From Saturnia japonica (Eukaryota > Arthropoda > Insecta > Lepidoptera > Saturniidae), in contig CM065307.1 of the NCBI GenBank assembly GCA_033032175.1, forward strand, positions 5,456,001 to 5,520,000: 64,000 nt of DNA, read 5' to 3'. Positions 1-12,740 of this stretch are shown here, piece after piece. Below the pieces are notes generated by a model. It had not been told where the DNA came from. It made no database searches and saw nothing but the letters and a program-made list of their open reading frames with translations. The position numbers and the translations under genes were made by a program. Each line of letters starts with the position of its first letter. Within the stretch, counting starts at the first letter, position 1.

Positions 1-1785
1 TAGCTTTTTATCATCATATAACTATTGATTAACAATATATTAGCATATTTTATTTTCCAGCGGATCGAGCAGGCAACAGCTAGAATGATATATTGCTAAT
101 CTTTTCGTTCTTGCTCTAAGTCTACTAAAGTAGGGTTGGCATACATGTTTTCCACTTCCACTTTCCTCTATCAACTGCCTTAATTCTGCAATATTAAACA
201 ATATATCAAAAGTATAGAATTAATACTTATAAATAAAAGAAAATGCGATCTAATTTTCTTGTACAGCTTTCGATTTTTGCTGCACGTCTAAAAATACACA
301 CATAATTTTTATACAAATAGACATTCTATGTAAACTCAAATTCTATGAAAATAATCACTTGATAAATAAACTGAATTATACAGCTTTTTTGGAGTACAAA
401 AATATGTTGATCACTCACTCGATCACTGATCTTGGTGTTCATTGAGTAATGACAAGATCTCTCATATTTAAATTATGAATGGCATAAATGTCACGCTGTC
501 ATTTAACTTACGAAACTTTATGTACAAACAGTTCGACAATGACATGACGCGGACGTCGCATTGTAGGGTTTTATCATAAACCCGTTTCGCTTTTAATACT
601 GAAAGAATAAGTGTTTAGATTTGTTTAATAATAGTTACTTAAGAGGAAATATTAGTCTGTTAATACTATTCTTCAAATGCCCTTTAATACGTAACGAGTA
701 TTTGAGAGTAAAGCGGTTTGGATTATTAGCACTTTAGCAGCGCTGTGCGACAGCGGTATTGTAAAACATAAATATCTATAATATGTTTTCGACTTTGAAA
801 CGGCCGCGGCCCACGCTTTTTTAATTTATGCCGGCCGAGGCGCGGTAGCTTGCTAATTCTAACTGTCAATTTTATTGGTCTTCGTTTTTCGGTATTTCGG
901 ATATTTCTCTACCTAAGTATATTTTGGAATTTTTGGGAATATTCGAAATATGATTATTAATGACTGATTGCAAAGTCTCTTGCAGAAAGCTTTATTAAAT
1001 CTAGTTAACTAAAAAGCTCAATGGGCATTTGATGATTCCGAATGTAAATCTACTACGACAAAAGACACTAAAACCGATTTGAAACATTGTGACAAGCTCT
1101 TCATCACGTTTCTTATGGTCACGAACTGCCTGGTTCCGGCATTTCCTCCTTTGTTTTTCTGCAGATCGTGTTACGTAGGTCTAAATTTAGTGTTTTTTGA
1201 CACCAGACCGCTTTTAGTGCAATCGCCTAATTTTTCAGAACGTATTCAAACTACTGCGATCTATAAAAAAATTCCATATCATTATGCAAGGGCGTTATTG
1301 ATTATTGATTTTTTTTCTTTATTTTTTGTCTGAAAAAGTAAAAAGGAGGAACAAATAAACATGGAGGAAAATATTTTGTGTTATGTTTTGTACTCGCCTA
1401 TTTGGTTATTTTGAAAAGTAACAGAGAGCAACAGCAGAACTTTAATCTTAAAGTTTGGCCCAACTGTATCTTATTATGAACAGCTGGAGAGGCAATAGGT
1501 ACAAGAATAAACATTTTGAATAACGCCATCACTAGTTCTTCAGTGTCATTCATCCGCTATCCAAACGCTTTGTCGTAATTTAAGGTTTTTTCGCAACACC
1601 CCAGTTACGGCCTGTGAGGTCTGCTTCGTATTCTTATAAGTACGTCCATCAGGACAGTTTTTGACTACACGGCAGTTCGCACATACGCGCGATGAATCAT
1701 TTATCACTTCGATGGGAACCAAATAACTGTTTAACTAATGATTTCATACGTTCTACTGTTTATTGGTATGTTTGTTTTTAAAACT
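1..1785. other. Non-coding AT-rich stretch
   Basis: No exon, RNA gene or recognisable transposon is visible. The longest open frame (1079-1333, plus) begins with TTG rather than ATG and has neither coding-like composition nor a recognisable domain. A GC-rich patch at about 783-850 contains GGCCGCGGCC and GCCGGCCG; it could be a regulatory island but nothing else supports that. Confidence 0.5.
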
Positions 1786-1921
1786 GCCTCATTAGCCTAG
1801 TGGTCGTAAGCGCGACTGCTATGCTTGAGGTACAAGGTTCGATTCCCAGGTCAAACAGTGTTATTGGGCTTTCCTATAAAATTCTCAGTAGGGGTTCAGG
1901 CGTGATGGTATGTTATGTTAT
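1786..1921 (+). mobile_element. tRNA-derived SINE, family 1, internally deleted
   Basis: The head looks like a pol III promoter. A box-A-like TAGCCTAGTGG lies at 1793-1803 and a box-B GGTTCGATTCC at 1836-1846. The body (TGTTATTGGGC..., AAATTCTCAGTAG, CAGGCGTGATGGTATG) matches the minus-strand copy at 39000-39251 and the fragment at 31962-32080. In this copy the sequence jumps from TTCTCAGTAG straight to the CAGGCGTGATGG tail, so roughly 100 bases present in the 39-kb copy are missing. It is a SINE rather than a functional tRNA: the cloverleaf cannot be closed and a non-tRNA body follows. Confidence 0.75.
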
Positions 1922-2616
1922 ACTTGTTTATAAATAGTTGTATACGCAAACACTATTAAACAATGTCCTCATTTAAAATAACAAAGTTATGCGTAATTAT
2001 TAGAAACCACACCGTTTCCGTAATCCACCAAAGTAGAATAATAATATTCGACATTACATTGGTTAAACTTTATATCTTAAAAGTCTTCCTACTTATTTTC
2101 CGTCCTATAAATTATTTTTTATTGTAGCTCGGATTGCCTTGAATATTGGTGCCTGATGGTATGCACAGTACAATACAAAAGCAACGGCTATCACCAATCA
2201 TAATAATGGTAATAATCGTATCAGTAATCCATCACTGATAGTCGCTGTCGTGCCGGCCTGCAAGCAAACGCGACAAACCAAAAGACACTCACTCTGTCGT
2301 GTTTATCACCGTTTGCACTACAACCCTACAACCCCGCAAATTTTGCTTAAATCGTGCTTTGTTTTTGAAGAAATTCAAGAGTGGATTTTTGTTTTAAAAT
2401 TATTTAGAACTAAAATATTTTTTATAAAGATTTATTATAATTTTTAAAATGTTGTCTGAATTTTTGCGGGTTGGAACGGGTTTCCTGATTCTAGGACCCT
2501 AATCTAATCGTACAATTAAGGTTATTTCGACCGTCAGTTCAATGTACTTCAATGTTTAACTTAACTGCGTTTCAAACATGACCACATGATATAATGCTGA
2601 TTCGCAATATTATACA
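1922..2616. other. Non-coding stretch
   Basis: AT-rich sequence with no supported gene or repeat. The 65-codon frame at 2250-2447 starts with a non-ATG codon and shows no domain. Confidence 0.45.
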
Positions 2617-2941
2617 CCAGCTATGCACAGCGGTTTCACCCGCTTATAATTTAGAAGAAATCGCTGATTGATGATATACTATAATATTTCAGTAGACAAT
2701 ATTTTTATAGGGCGTTCGTTCGCACCACTAACTACTATAGATACATACCCGAGCCGAGTGTTGAACTATTTTAATTTTGTATTATCACTCAAACTATCTA
2801 ACTATAGTTTATCTTTCATTAAATTGTCTTTATGATGAAGTAACTTTTGTTCGTAAGGATTTCAATTCCACCTGGTATTTCCAGAGATTACCGTGTTTAA
2901 ACAAACAAAAAAACTTTTCCGCTTTATTATATTAGTATAGA
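2617..2941 (-). mobile_element. Short non-autonomous Helitron-like element
   Basis: Read on the minus strand it begins TCTATACTAATATAATAAAG directly after an A (element base 1 at 2941). It continues with GTTTGTTTAAACACGG and ends with a small hairpin (2629-2644, stem AGCGG/CCGCT, loop GTGAAA) just before GCATAGCTGG. Lepidopteran Helitrons typically start TC, end CTAG after a GC-rich hairpin and insert between A and T. The end here is CTGG, so it is decayed. The same 5' block recurs at 61950-62006 and 4666 onwards. There is no coding capacity. Confidence 0.55.
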
Positions 2942-3454
2942 TAAGAAGTGAGAGGTATTTTTTAATTTGATGAACATAACATCTATGGGGTCAAATTATT
3001 ATATCACAATTCTAAAAATAAATTTCTTCTTTGTTATTATAAATATTTAAATAAATTAAATCACATATGTTAAAGCAACACGACGATGGCGACATGTTTA
3101 GACCACGATGTCGATGTGCGTCAGAGTTCGCGCTCGCTCCTTTCGAATTGTTATGAATTTCTTTCAGTCCACGACACATTTGCTTTGTTAACTAAACTTT
3201 GAATGTGTAACGGCTTCTTAAAAATTCAATAGTCCGAGTTAATTTTCGTTTCGTGCTCTAAGTACGCTGTTGAAACACTTTTGTCGGATTTAATACAAAA
3301 CTTGGTTAATAGTTGTGCAGTGTGAAATTTCTGCGAATTTGTTTTAAAATCAAGGAACCAAATTAAAATGTTACACGATTTGGATATTCCTTTTTGAAAC
3401 TGGTAATACTATAGATATACCATAGATAGTTTACCATAGAGAGAGGCGGAATCT
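2942..3454. other. Non-coding stretch with promoter-like segment
   Basis: From about 3075 to 3370 the composition is less AT-rich (ACGACGATGGCGAC, GCGCTCGCTCC). A TCAGT initiator-like motif lies near 3164, and the sequence then looks like an insect 5' UTR up to an ATG at 3368, which opens only a very short frame. No splice-supported exon follows, so this is only a weak promoter candidate on the plus strand. Confidence 0.2.
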
Positions 3455-3682
3455 CGACAAAAAAAGACTGTTACTCAATTCGAATGTATTTTTATTAATG
3501 AATGTTCAGCCAAATCTTTTTTGCTTATGAACCGAATTGGATTTTTTTTTTTGTTTGATAGGGATACCTCATGGCTAGTTTTATTTTAATTTCTTTGTCA
3601 TTGGGCTCTAAACTTCGAAGATACACCAGGGAACTCTTCAAAATCATCGAAGTTGGTTTTCTTCTTTGCTAATAATTGTCTT
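3455..3682 (+). repeat. Repeat family A, copy 1
   Basis: Copy of an unclassified interspersed repeat with a fixed order of blocks: a poly-A tract near the GACTTC-like start, CTCAATTCGAATGTATTTTT, TTATGAACCGAATTGGAT, GATAGGGATACCTCA, TTCGAAGATACACCAGGGAA, CTTCAAAATCATCGAAGTTGG, and a TTGTCTT end. The same blocks occur at 13461-13694, 15140-15373, 17613-17759, 35857-36007 and 55975-56205, always on the plus strand. It has no open frame and no clear terminal inverted repeats; its class is unknown. Confidence 0.7.
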
Positions 3683-4665
3683 TATAATTAAATTTTTAAA
3701 CTTAATATTACTAACCTAATATTGGTTGTGTTTTGTGTGATATACTTTGGATATTGTGCACATGTGAAGTGGATTATGATTTTATGAATAATAAATACCT
3801 AACCAAAAACATGCGTTTTAAGTTATCACAATTTGAAGATTAGAAAACCAGTACGAAGTTAGGCTGAAAGGACGTGTATGATGTACAAACGTATCAACTG
3901 GAGTGAACAAACAGAAATATTATTGATGATAGGATAATTATAATAAGTTAATAATTAATCAAGTTACTTTATTTTTAATGTCACCGGCGTGATCACAAGT
4001 CGGCTAAGATTTCAAGCATATCGACAAATATGGTTGTCACGTAATTTTACTTGTATTTTAACATGAAAACGCTATAGCATTCGTCACGCACGTCGTGTCG
4101 CGTCGTGCCGCTTTGACGTACGTAGGTATTTTGTAGTTATGTATGTACTGTGGTAATTCCTGACTCGAGGCAACATTTGAACGTAGATAGAACAAGTTTT
4201 TGCGATTCCGGTGTTATTGTCAGTTTTTTGAATACCCACAGAAAATATTTTCCCTGGGATTATCGGGCATGTAATAGTTATTATCTTTCTAAAAAAATTG
4301 TGTATGCTTGAGTTCGCACACACGTAAGAAATGTTGCTTCTTTGGAAATAACTTAAAAAATAGTATCCCGCGTGCCAACAGTATAGTATAGTTAAGTTAT
4401 GCAACAATGATAATAATGTAAAAAACATTTAACCTCGTATATACCTACCTATATACGTTATTTTAATCTGGATTTTAAAAGTTCACTATAGTTAATTTGT
4501 CATACTATTTATCATTGACGGCTGATTTCATTGTGTTGTACTTCCGTCACACGATGCAGGCGCAGCTCTCAATTTTAACTAAACCAAAAGAATTATAATT
4601 TCAAAAATTATGTAAATATCTCCTAATAATATATAATAATCGTTGGTAATACTAATTAATCTATA
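3683..4665. other. Non-coding stretch
   Basis: Nothing recognisable. A minus-strand frame of 114 codons at 4084-4428 is cysteine-poor and aromatic-rich, has AT-driven composition and no motif; it is not called as a gene. A CG-rich cluster (GTCGTGTCGCGTCGTGCCG) lies near 4091. Confidence 0.45.
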
Positions 4666-5325
4666 TCTATACTTGTAATATAATAAAGTGGAAGAGTTTT
4701 TTTGTTTGTTTGTTTACGCTAACCCTCCACGCTCCATGTTTTGTTTGTCCACGCTAATCTCTGGAGCTACTAGGCGGATTCGAAAAATTTCTTTTGTATA
4801 TGATAGTCAGATTCACAAGGATTAGTATAGGCTATCTAAGATTAAGCTACAACTCGCAGCTAGCCTTAAACGTTGATTTTTGTTAAGTCGGAATACAAAG
4901 CGTTCCGAACTGCTTTATCCGCGTGCGCTGTAGTAATGGTTAATGATATGTAAATACAATGTTCTACAAAAATATTGGTCCTTAGTATATCTAAAAAAAA
5001 GTCTCTTAAACATAAACCACAATAAGGTATTTTGTGATAAATATTTATTGAAGATTAAAAAGTGATATATGACCATTATTTTTAGGCAAGGTATATTAAT
5101 CCTTACAAACAAAAGTTACTCAATCAGAAAGACAATTTTATGAAGTTAAACTTTGTCCCTTTATAGTATCTTATATTTAAACATATAGTTTAGGAGATAA
5201 TGAAAAATTTAAATAATTTGTACTTGCAGGAAGTGGAAACAATTATGATAGGCTACATGGCTGGGTTAGCGGCGCGGTGTTCGTCGGATAAAATTAACAC
5301 GGGTGAAACCGTGAGGCACAGCCAG
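4666..5325 (+). mobile_element. Non-autonomous Helitron-like element
   Basis: It starts TCTATACTTGTAATATAATA after an A at 4665 and continues GTTTGTTTGTTTACGCTAAC and GGAGCTACTAGGCGGATTCG, the usual 5' block of short lepidopteran Helitrons. It ends after a hairpin at 5298-5313 (stem CACGG/CCGTG, loop GTGAAA) followed by GGCACAGCCAG and then T. The last four bases are CCAG instead of CTAG. The middle, roughly 4880-5220, is AT-rich and may contain a later insertion. Confidence 0.55.
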
Positions 5326-7085
5326 TACTTTTATGTAATCTCTTTCAATGTATTTATCAAGACATTTCAAGAATGAAGAATAAACCTATAAAGAAGGGAA
5401 AGTAATGAAAATGCATACCTAAGTGACAACCCTACAAACAAATAATGTGTTGCATAATAATATAGATAGAGGTGTCGTGATGTGAACTTCCTTATAATTT
5501 CCGGCCATTCAATTATATAATTTAACCTGTGTATTTGGACGTGGGACAAACATGCCGTTTCGTCTTCCATTGTTAAAGGTGAAAGTGCGATTTTTTTTCT
5601 GTTAACCCTCCTCGACTGCATGAAATTGACATTGTACTGAAAATTAAACAATTAAACAGTGGATGCTTAAATTGTTTAATTTATTTAACATTGCCGTTTA
5701 ATTTTTAATTGTAAATTTAACCGTAGAAATATTTTTATGTAGAATCGGTTACAATCGTTTCGGAAGCTAATTCGTTTGTATTCTTGTACGTGCTACTTAC
5801 GGTTTTAGTAAATTTAAATGATCTAAAGCGGTGTTGCTTGTTTCATATAAAAATACAAATATTTACAACTACCATTAAAGAGGTACTACTAAGTTTTGTG
5901 AGCGAGAATATTTGGATGCAAATATTGAAATAAAAAATGTGACACAAAACGTAGCTGTATGAAATAATATGAACGAGAAGCAATATTCAAAGCTGAAACA
6001 TGTTACGTGAAAGAGAAATTTAAAGCAAAGTCTAGAATATAGCTACCATTCATCATTCGCGACTTAGTTCACATGGGACATCAAAAAGGAGATATTTGTG
6101 TTCAAAGTACTTTTTTAGTAAATCATTCTCCGTACAACAATTAGCCGTGAAGATAAACTCATTGTAATATTGAATTAATACGAGCAAATTTTAGAGAGAA
6201 TAAATTTATTTTGTTATTTTTAACATGTTTATAGTCTAGAATACCTACATCTCAAAAAAAAATTATTTCGCATCTAATTGTATAAGTATGTTAACGCATC
6301 TAAGTATATTAACGTCTCATTTCATTGGTAGATTTACGAATATTCTAATATTCCCCACGCCATCTATACGACAATTTTTATTTGAAATAAATTGTGGAGT
6401 ACATTAATTCATTTTACTTCATTGCCAATCGAATTCATTAATACGTATTCCATTTTAATGCCACATGTTCCGATCTTATTCTACTATTTAACTTCGTCGA
6501 ACAAAATTCCAGTACATGAACTTTTCTGGCATTATCTGTTCCTAATTACCGGACTCATTAAAACCTACATACCGGTCAGCATAAGACATGACATCATTTA
6601 CGTTAATTACCACACATTTTACTATTACAAAAGTACACTTAAGGATTTTATAAAACGGACTACGATACCAGTTAAATAAAAATTGTTAAAAGTAAAAATT
6701 TACTTCGCAGACGTGTTATAATGCAAAACTAACAGTGATAAAAATGTTTACCTATTTTACTAGTTGAGGCGATTGTTAAAACAACGCACTGGTCATTGAA
6801 CATATTCATGCAATCTAACGGCAATGGTCTTTTATATGACTAAAAATATATTAAAAAGCTTTTGAACATGAACAGTCGTATGTATTTTTTTTAATAATCT
6901 TGGGTTATATTGTACTTGGTAATAACATCATGTCGAAGATTGTAATTTACTAAAACTAGAAAAAAGGAGAAAGAGCTCGACACTACTTGTTTGCAGAGTC
7001 GTGTGCGCAAAATAATAAAAAAATGAAATTCAAAACTGGACAATACTTTCTATTTGGGTAAAAGATTATTTCTTATTTACTTTTC
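5326..7085. other. Non-coding AT-rich stretch
   Basis: No supported gene. Open frames at 5367-5651 (minus) and 6392-6679 (plus) lack domains and coding-like composition. Long runs of A and T and short direct repeats are typical of intergenic or intronic insect DNA. Confidence 0.45.
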
Positions 7086-7200
7086 CTTCAAGGTGCACTC
7101 CGACCGAGCTCTTACCAACACCAACACCTTGCTAAAGGGGGGCCCAAGGCTACCTGCACCTGGCTACGCTACTTGACGCCTTCGTCGTCCTTACATAATA
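7086..7200. repeat. Isolated GC-rich fragment, probably transposon-derived
   Basis: A sharply bounded GC-rich patch in AT-rich surroundings (CCGACCGAGCTC, a GGGGGGCCC run, GGCTACGCTACTTGACGCC). It has stops in the frames checked and no partner copy was found in the window. The abrupt edges suggest a fragment of an older repeat; its class is not identified. Confidence 0.3.
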
Positions 7201-8599
7201 AATACCGATAAAAAGCGCACATCATCAATCTGCCAGTGCGTTTATTGAATTAAAAATACTACAATTTAACCGATAAATGATGAAGAAGAGTTGTAGAAAT
7301 GTAAATACATTAAACACCTGTTAAATGTTTCAACTAATTACTCTGTACCTTAAAAAAGAATCAAGTGTATTTGGCGATACTCGGGGAAAGATGCTTGAAG
7401 TCAGATTTCAAACACGGACACGAATAAAAAATGACCGCTTGTCAAAACGACACAGTGACAAAGTCATAACTGCCAGTGGTAAATTAAAATACGGCTCTGT
7501 ATACTTCAGATAAATGGTAGGTTAACTTAATCTGTATCTCAATAAAAGAAATATTAAAAATGCATTTTTATATTTACCTCATTCGTTCCATTAAAATTTA
7601 CATATTTAGGTATCCATATATTTAAATTATGTACCTATATCTTATATACCTGAATCATCAACGCGTTAGTGGTACCTATACCAAATGTTCTCACAGCCTT
7701 CGTGTTGAAGTTTATTCAAGAAATTGCCATTTCTCCCCACACTTCACTAACCCTTTTTTGTATCTGTTTCTAGTTTTGTGTATTGGCCCTTGCAGGTCTT
7801 AGTTAAAAATTTAACAAAGCGATAAACATTATTTCATAAAATTCTTATTTTACACCTTGAACCGGTGAGTCTAAAAGCATAATTTTTTAAAACCTTTTAT
7901 TTTACCAAGGCGTCAGCACTTCCTTGATAACTATGCCAGCCTCATAAGATAGGTCAATTTAATAGTTATACTATTTTTGAATGTTTTTGTTTTTATATTG
8001 ACTGCTTTAGATACCTATATGCTCTTCTAAAATAACATTGACCTCTACTAGGTTTCTATAGGACCCCAATAGTATTGCAGTTCCTCGGTATGGACATATT
8101 CCCACAACAAATGATAAATATCCACAAGCGTGTATTGATACACAGGAATTCCTTATAAAACGTACCGTGAGACAGCACGATGAAAGGATGGTTTAAAATT
8201 GATCCTATAATGGGGATAAAGTTCCTCAGATGTAATTGATGGGTAATCCCTTCAGGCACTCTGCTGGTTTTCTTATAAAATTCATTCATTTTTCTGATTG
8301 ACCTGATTCACTATCCATTATTAGCTTACACCTTTGAAAAAATTGTTAAGTATAATGTACACCATTCGATCTTATTTCTTTTAATCTATGTAATACTGAC
8401 AATCAAATCTATTTTTTTTCAATCCCAGATTGACTTAACCAATTATAAATTCTTAGATACCGTGATTTTTATGCTTTTCGTAAAACAATTTGATAGCGAA
8501 GCCACGGCGAATGTTAATCGACTGGCAATAGTTCTGTTTACAAAAATATCGTAACATGGCTTTTAGATATTAACAATCTTTGTACTTGAAGACGTTAAA
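7201..8599. other. Non-coding stretch
   Basis: AT-rich, with no supported exon. Frames at 7325-7513 (plus) and 8056-8289 (minus) are short and unremarkable. Confidence 0.4.
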
Positions 8600-8725
8600 T
8601 TAGCTGTACTTCGCTGTTTCACCCTACACTATAGGTTCTATAGAATCTTTATCAGAATAAAATATAGCCCATAGTATTCAGGGATAATGTATCTTCCTAT
8701 TTTTTAAATAATTTTCAGTATGCGA
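8600..8725 (-). mobile_element. Helitron-like internal fragment
   Basis: Read on the minus strand this holds GGGTGAAACAGCG, an echo of the 3' hairpin with the GTGAAA loop seen at 2.6 and 5.3 kb, and the interior block around ATAGCCCATAGTATTCAGG. Both are common inside short lepidopteran Helitrons. Both ends are missing or decayed. Confidence 0.35.
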
Positions 8726-10656
8726 TTAATGAATCAGAATATTACCTCCTACATTAGAACTCAAAAATTTAAACTTTATAATATAAGTATAAATAATATT
8801 ACTCATATTATTTTTTATAATAATTACATTTTATTTAAAAAATTATGGTATCTACTAAGTGCCGTCTCAACAATCTACTTATCTTATTTCGTTAAAAAAG
8901 TTTCATGATCCTATAGAGGAATAGTTAAACTATCTACGAGTGAAACCTTTAGCAGAAGCTAGTTCATTATTAAAGGAACTACGAAATATGAAAAACGGTC
9001 AAATTACTTAACTAAGGCAATTTCACAAAGTGAGCGTGTTACATTTTAAACTGTTAATTATAGATCGTATAACCTTGTTTTTTTTTTCAAACGAGTATAT
9101 TACGAAGCCTTGCGTATAATTGGGGACCGTTCGCTAGAATTAGGTTTAGATTTCATGTCGTACAGAGAAAGAATTACAAAATTAATCCTGTTTTAACGCG
9201 TATATCTAATTAACCTTTGTTTTCTTCGACTACACTGTGTACGCCTTGTATAATTTTAATCAAATTTTGTTAATTTCTTATCTATATTAAATAACAGTGT
9301 AATAAAAGGAATAATAAAAGGAAATAGGTTGCATAAAAATGGGATTTATAGCTTCTTAAGATTAATTAAGTATTACAGTTACGATTGTCCAAAGTACAAA
9401 CAAATGTTGTAAATCACAGGTTTAATATAATTTTTCTTGTTGTCATATTTGTCATACATTTGTAAAGTTTCGTGCATATCAGAGCAATGATCATTAATCT
9501 AAGCATATCTACTAGCTTCCGCTTGAAGATAAGCATACAATTATGCTATAAGGTTGGTTAAGTCTCTAAATTCAATTGCATATTGAACTGTGAACAATCT
9601 AAAACAGAAATATGGCAGTTTATTTCACTAAATTTTAGTCGCGCGTTCTATGCAAATTGCACGGATTTATATCGTCTCTATCCTTAGTACGTATATGATA
9701 TGAACTTAAGTATGGACGTACTATATACCGTATGTGGTAAAATCTACATTAAATCATATTATGACGGTACGGTGTTTACTAGATCTCGTGTTGTTAAATC
9801 GGTTGCTAAAGTTCTACACTCGAATTTTCGGAGTTGCATTTCCCCAAATTGGCAATTCTCTTTTTAGGTTTATCTTTATTATATCGTCATTAACATCAGG
9901 TAAAAATTGATATCGGGATTAAGCGCTAGCCATCTATAAAAAAACCTTCGATTTTACCAAACTTTTCAACTATCAAAGAACAAAAATACTTCTGGTAAAT
10001 TATATTAATGTAATATAGTATCGAATTAATAATGAAAGTGAAAATACACATTAGCTAAAAACTAGAAGGAAGTGAAATCGTGTATTGCTGAATTTCCTCC
10101 CACCAGTTTCCTTCCAATTTATACGCAACTGAAAAGGCAATTGTAGTTTACACTGGTGCAGATTTTAAGTCATTTTGTATATTGTGTTAAAACTTGTGGG
10201 TCTTGTGGAATAATAGTCCAAAAGTTTAATATTCGTGGTTTATTCAGACAGAGTATCGTTGTCAAAGAGGTTACTTTCACGAATGAATCCTTCAAGGCTT
10301 GACCTATCCGCTTTTATATCAAAATAATCGCAGTCCTACCCGCTTTATACCAAATAAGTTTACAATATCAATTTATATGATGATTAACTAAATTATTAAT
10401 TATATGTATAATGGTAAATAACTAGGCTGCGAGTAATTATTATAAATCACAATCTCTGGACGCTTATGTGTTACTTGCTAACATTTGTATACCACCCACA
10501 TTCATTCTGCAAAACGGAAGGTAGTCACGCTTTTTCAAAGAAATGTTTTTGAGTAACCTTACAATTGTATAATTTGGTCAATTAATTCATGCAACTAAGC
10601 CAAAAGTATGACTTTCTCTCTATTACTCTTTCCATTTTAGCTACATTTTTATTCAC
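8726..10656. other. Non-coding AT-rich stretch
   Basis: No gene, RNA gene or classified repeat was recognised. The plus-strand 62-codon frame at 8720-8908 is almost entirely Asn/Ile/Tyr/Lys/Leu, as expected of chance frames in AT-rich DNA. Confidence 0.45.
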
Positions 10657-10915
10657 TACTAGCTGACCCGTGCAAATATTTTGCAAAATATACAATGAAA
10701 AACAATCCAACTAACGGCTCTCATGTTAGTTAATAGATGGCAATTTCCTACAATATTTTTTTACGAAAACATTAATTTTGAATTATCTGTCTATATTTCA
10801 TCAATAGCAGGGAGAATGAAATTTAAAATAATGTTTGAATCACGAACATTGATGAAAAATTAAGAGAGATGTAGCATTGCCGCAAGAAAATACCTTTGAA
10901 AAATAATGTATATGA
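10657..10915 (-). mobile_element. Helitron-like element, repeat family B, copy 1 (3' part)
   Basis: On the minus strand the sequence ends GCACGGGTCAGCTAG at 10659 and is followed by T, the expected CTAG-T Helitron terminus. Internal blocks AAATAATGTTTGAATCA and TACGAAAACATTAAT are shared with copies at 30466-30670 and 55865-56395. The 5' end could not be located. There is no coding sequence. Confidence 0.55.
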
Positions 10916-12540
10916 TTAAAATGGTCACACATTTTATACCTAAATTGATTCGATAATAACATTCAAGTAATTGTAAAAGAGTAAATTTATCAACTGTTTT
11001 ATTTATTTAAGATAATTTATTAAATACAAAGATCACGATCAGAAGCTGTTAGAAGTTAATTGTAAGCTAGATTATTATTAATATGACCTTTCAATCAAAT
11101 ACGTATTTATACTACTGTCAAATGTACAAACAATTCATGGTTACCTATGATTTTATCTCTATTACTTATTAGCCTATATAGTTATATATTAAACTCCGCG
11201 AGTATCGATATCTAACTTCACTGACTGTTCAATCTTTTCCCCATGGCAGGAGTTTTTTTTAATTAAAATGCGACTTGTGCAAGCACGAAGAAGAAGGTTA
11301 CACTTTTTGATAACATCAGAAATTTTATCAAAATTTATTAACCAAAGATTATGCTAGTAACTTATAAGTTACAATATTTTATCTGACATTGTAGATTACC
11401 TAAATTTTACGGTAATTTGTTATCCTCTTTTAAGGCATTGAAATATATAAACGTTTAACCCAATAAATACATACAGCCACCACTCGGTATTTTTAGGCAT
11501 TAATTTGCAATTCGGAGCCGACACACAAGAATGTGATGTCCATAAAGCAGACGGTGGAATTTTAAATAAGCACCTACGTTTCAAGGTTAAGAATAAAATG
11601 CGGGATCCGGAGGTACCTACGTATGTTTGTCGGTTTTTTAATATTTTGTTTTTAATTTGATTGCGATAACAAAGTAATAAATTTACACCACTAAGAACCA
11701 AAAAGGATAAACAGAAAAGGGAGGAAAAATTTTAGGGTTGAAATAATTATGAGTTTAAAAGTTCTTTTTTGCTTATAATAATTATGAAAGAATGGTTAAT
11801 GTTAGTAGGAAAATACAGTGATAACATTATTCTTAACCACTGATGATATTCATCAATATGCTAAGAATTCATAGAATACTTGCAAAAATATTATGTTTAT
11901 TACTAACAAATGGCTACCAATAATTATAAACAAGTATTTGGAATTATTGTTGAACTTGAGGTATTTTTGAGCTTAATTTGGGAAAAATCAATGATATTAG
12001 TACTTACTTAGTTATGGTACTTATGGCTGATTAAAATACCAAAAGGTAGAAGATAATAATTGATGTTTATGATTCAAAAAAATTTATATTGATTAAGCAA
12101 TAAACACATTGAAGGTAATATAAGTAAATAAATTTAATTAAATTCAAAATATATAACAAAATAGTCAAATTTGTTTACTTGAAATTGTATAACGTCGTGG
12201 TTCAGTAAACATTGCGCTCTTGCGTAACGTTGAGCGGCGACAAACCGCATTCTCTGAACACGATCAACCCACTTCCATTATTGAATATTGCGATTTAATA
12301 TTCACAGTTTTATTTTGGGAGAAACAAGTATTTGTAAATAATTAAACATTTGAAAATAATGTAAATATGTGCAGGCAATGAACATTTTCTAATACGGTAA
12401 ATTTAAGAATTAGATTATTTAGATATGTTAATTTAAAGTATTTTTAATGACTTGCTACTGCATATCTTTAATATTATGTTAGATATTTATTGGATATATA
12501 TATATATGGAATTGTTTTTGGAACCTACTCGATACTGTTG
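10916..12540. other. Non-coding stretch
   Basis: AT-rich sequence with no supported gene. A minus-strand frame at 11420-11701 has no recognisable domain. A short (TA)n run lies at about 12497-12507. Confidence 0.45.
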
Positions 12541-12740
12541 AGTAGGCCCTATTTTTGTTAGATTGTTCACAATCTCTAAATGGAGATTTAATAATGAAGC
12601 TGGCGAAATCTATAATTTTGAGCTTTCGGTGTAGAAAAACATCGTGATGAAACCATATTATAGTGGTAGGGCATTTTGTAGACTAGATACCGTTCGCTTT
12701 TATGTTAAAAATCTGTTACCAAGCTGCACTTGAGAGCCAG
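12541..12740 (+). mobile_element. SINE-like repeat, family 3, body fragment
   Basis: The segment shares GAGCTTTCGGTG, AACATCGTGATGAAACCA, TGGTGGTAGGGC-like and GCTGCACTTGAGA blocks, in order, with 36675-36910 (plus), 17889-18180 (plus) and 53185-53435 (minus). The 36.7-kb copy carries a tRNA-like head, so the family is probably a SINE. This copy lacks the head. Confidence 0.5.

Noticed and set aside
1079..1333. 84-codon plus-strand frame
   Set aside because: It begins with TTG, has no recognisable domain, no splice signals at sensible positions and AT-driven residue use.
4084..4428. 114-codon minus-strand frame, one of the longest
   Set aside because: No domain, no composition shift relative to the flanks and no splice context; consistent with chance.
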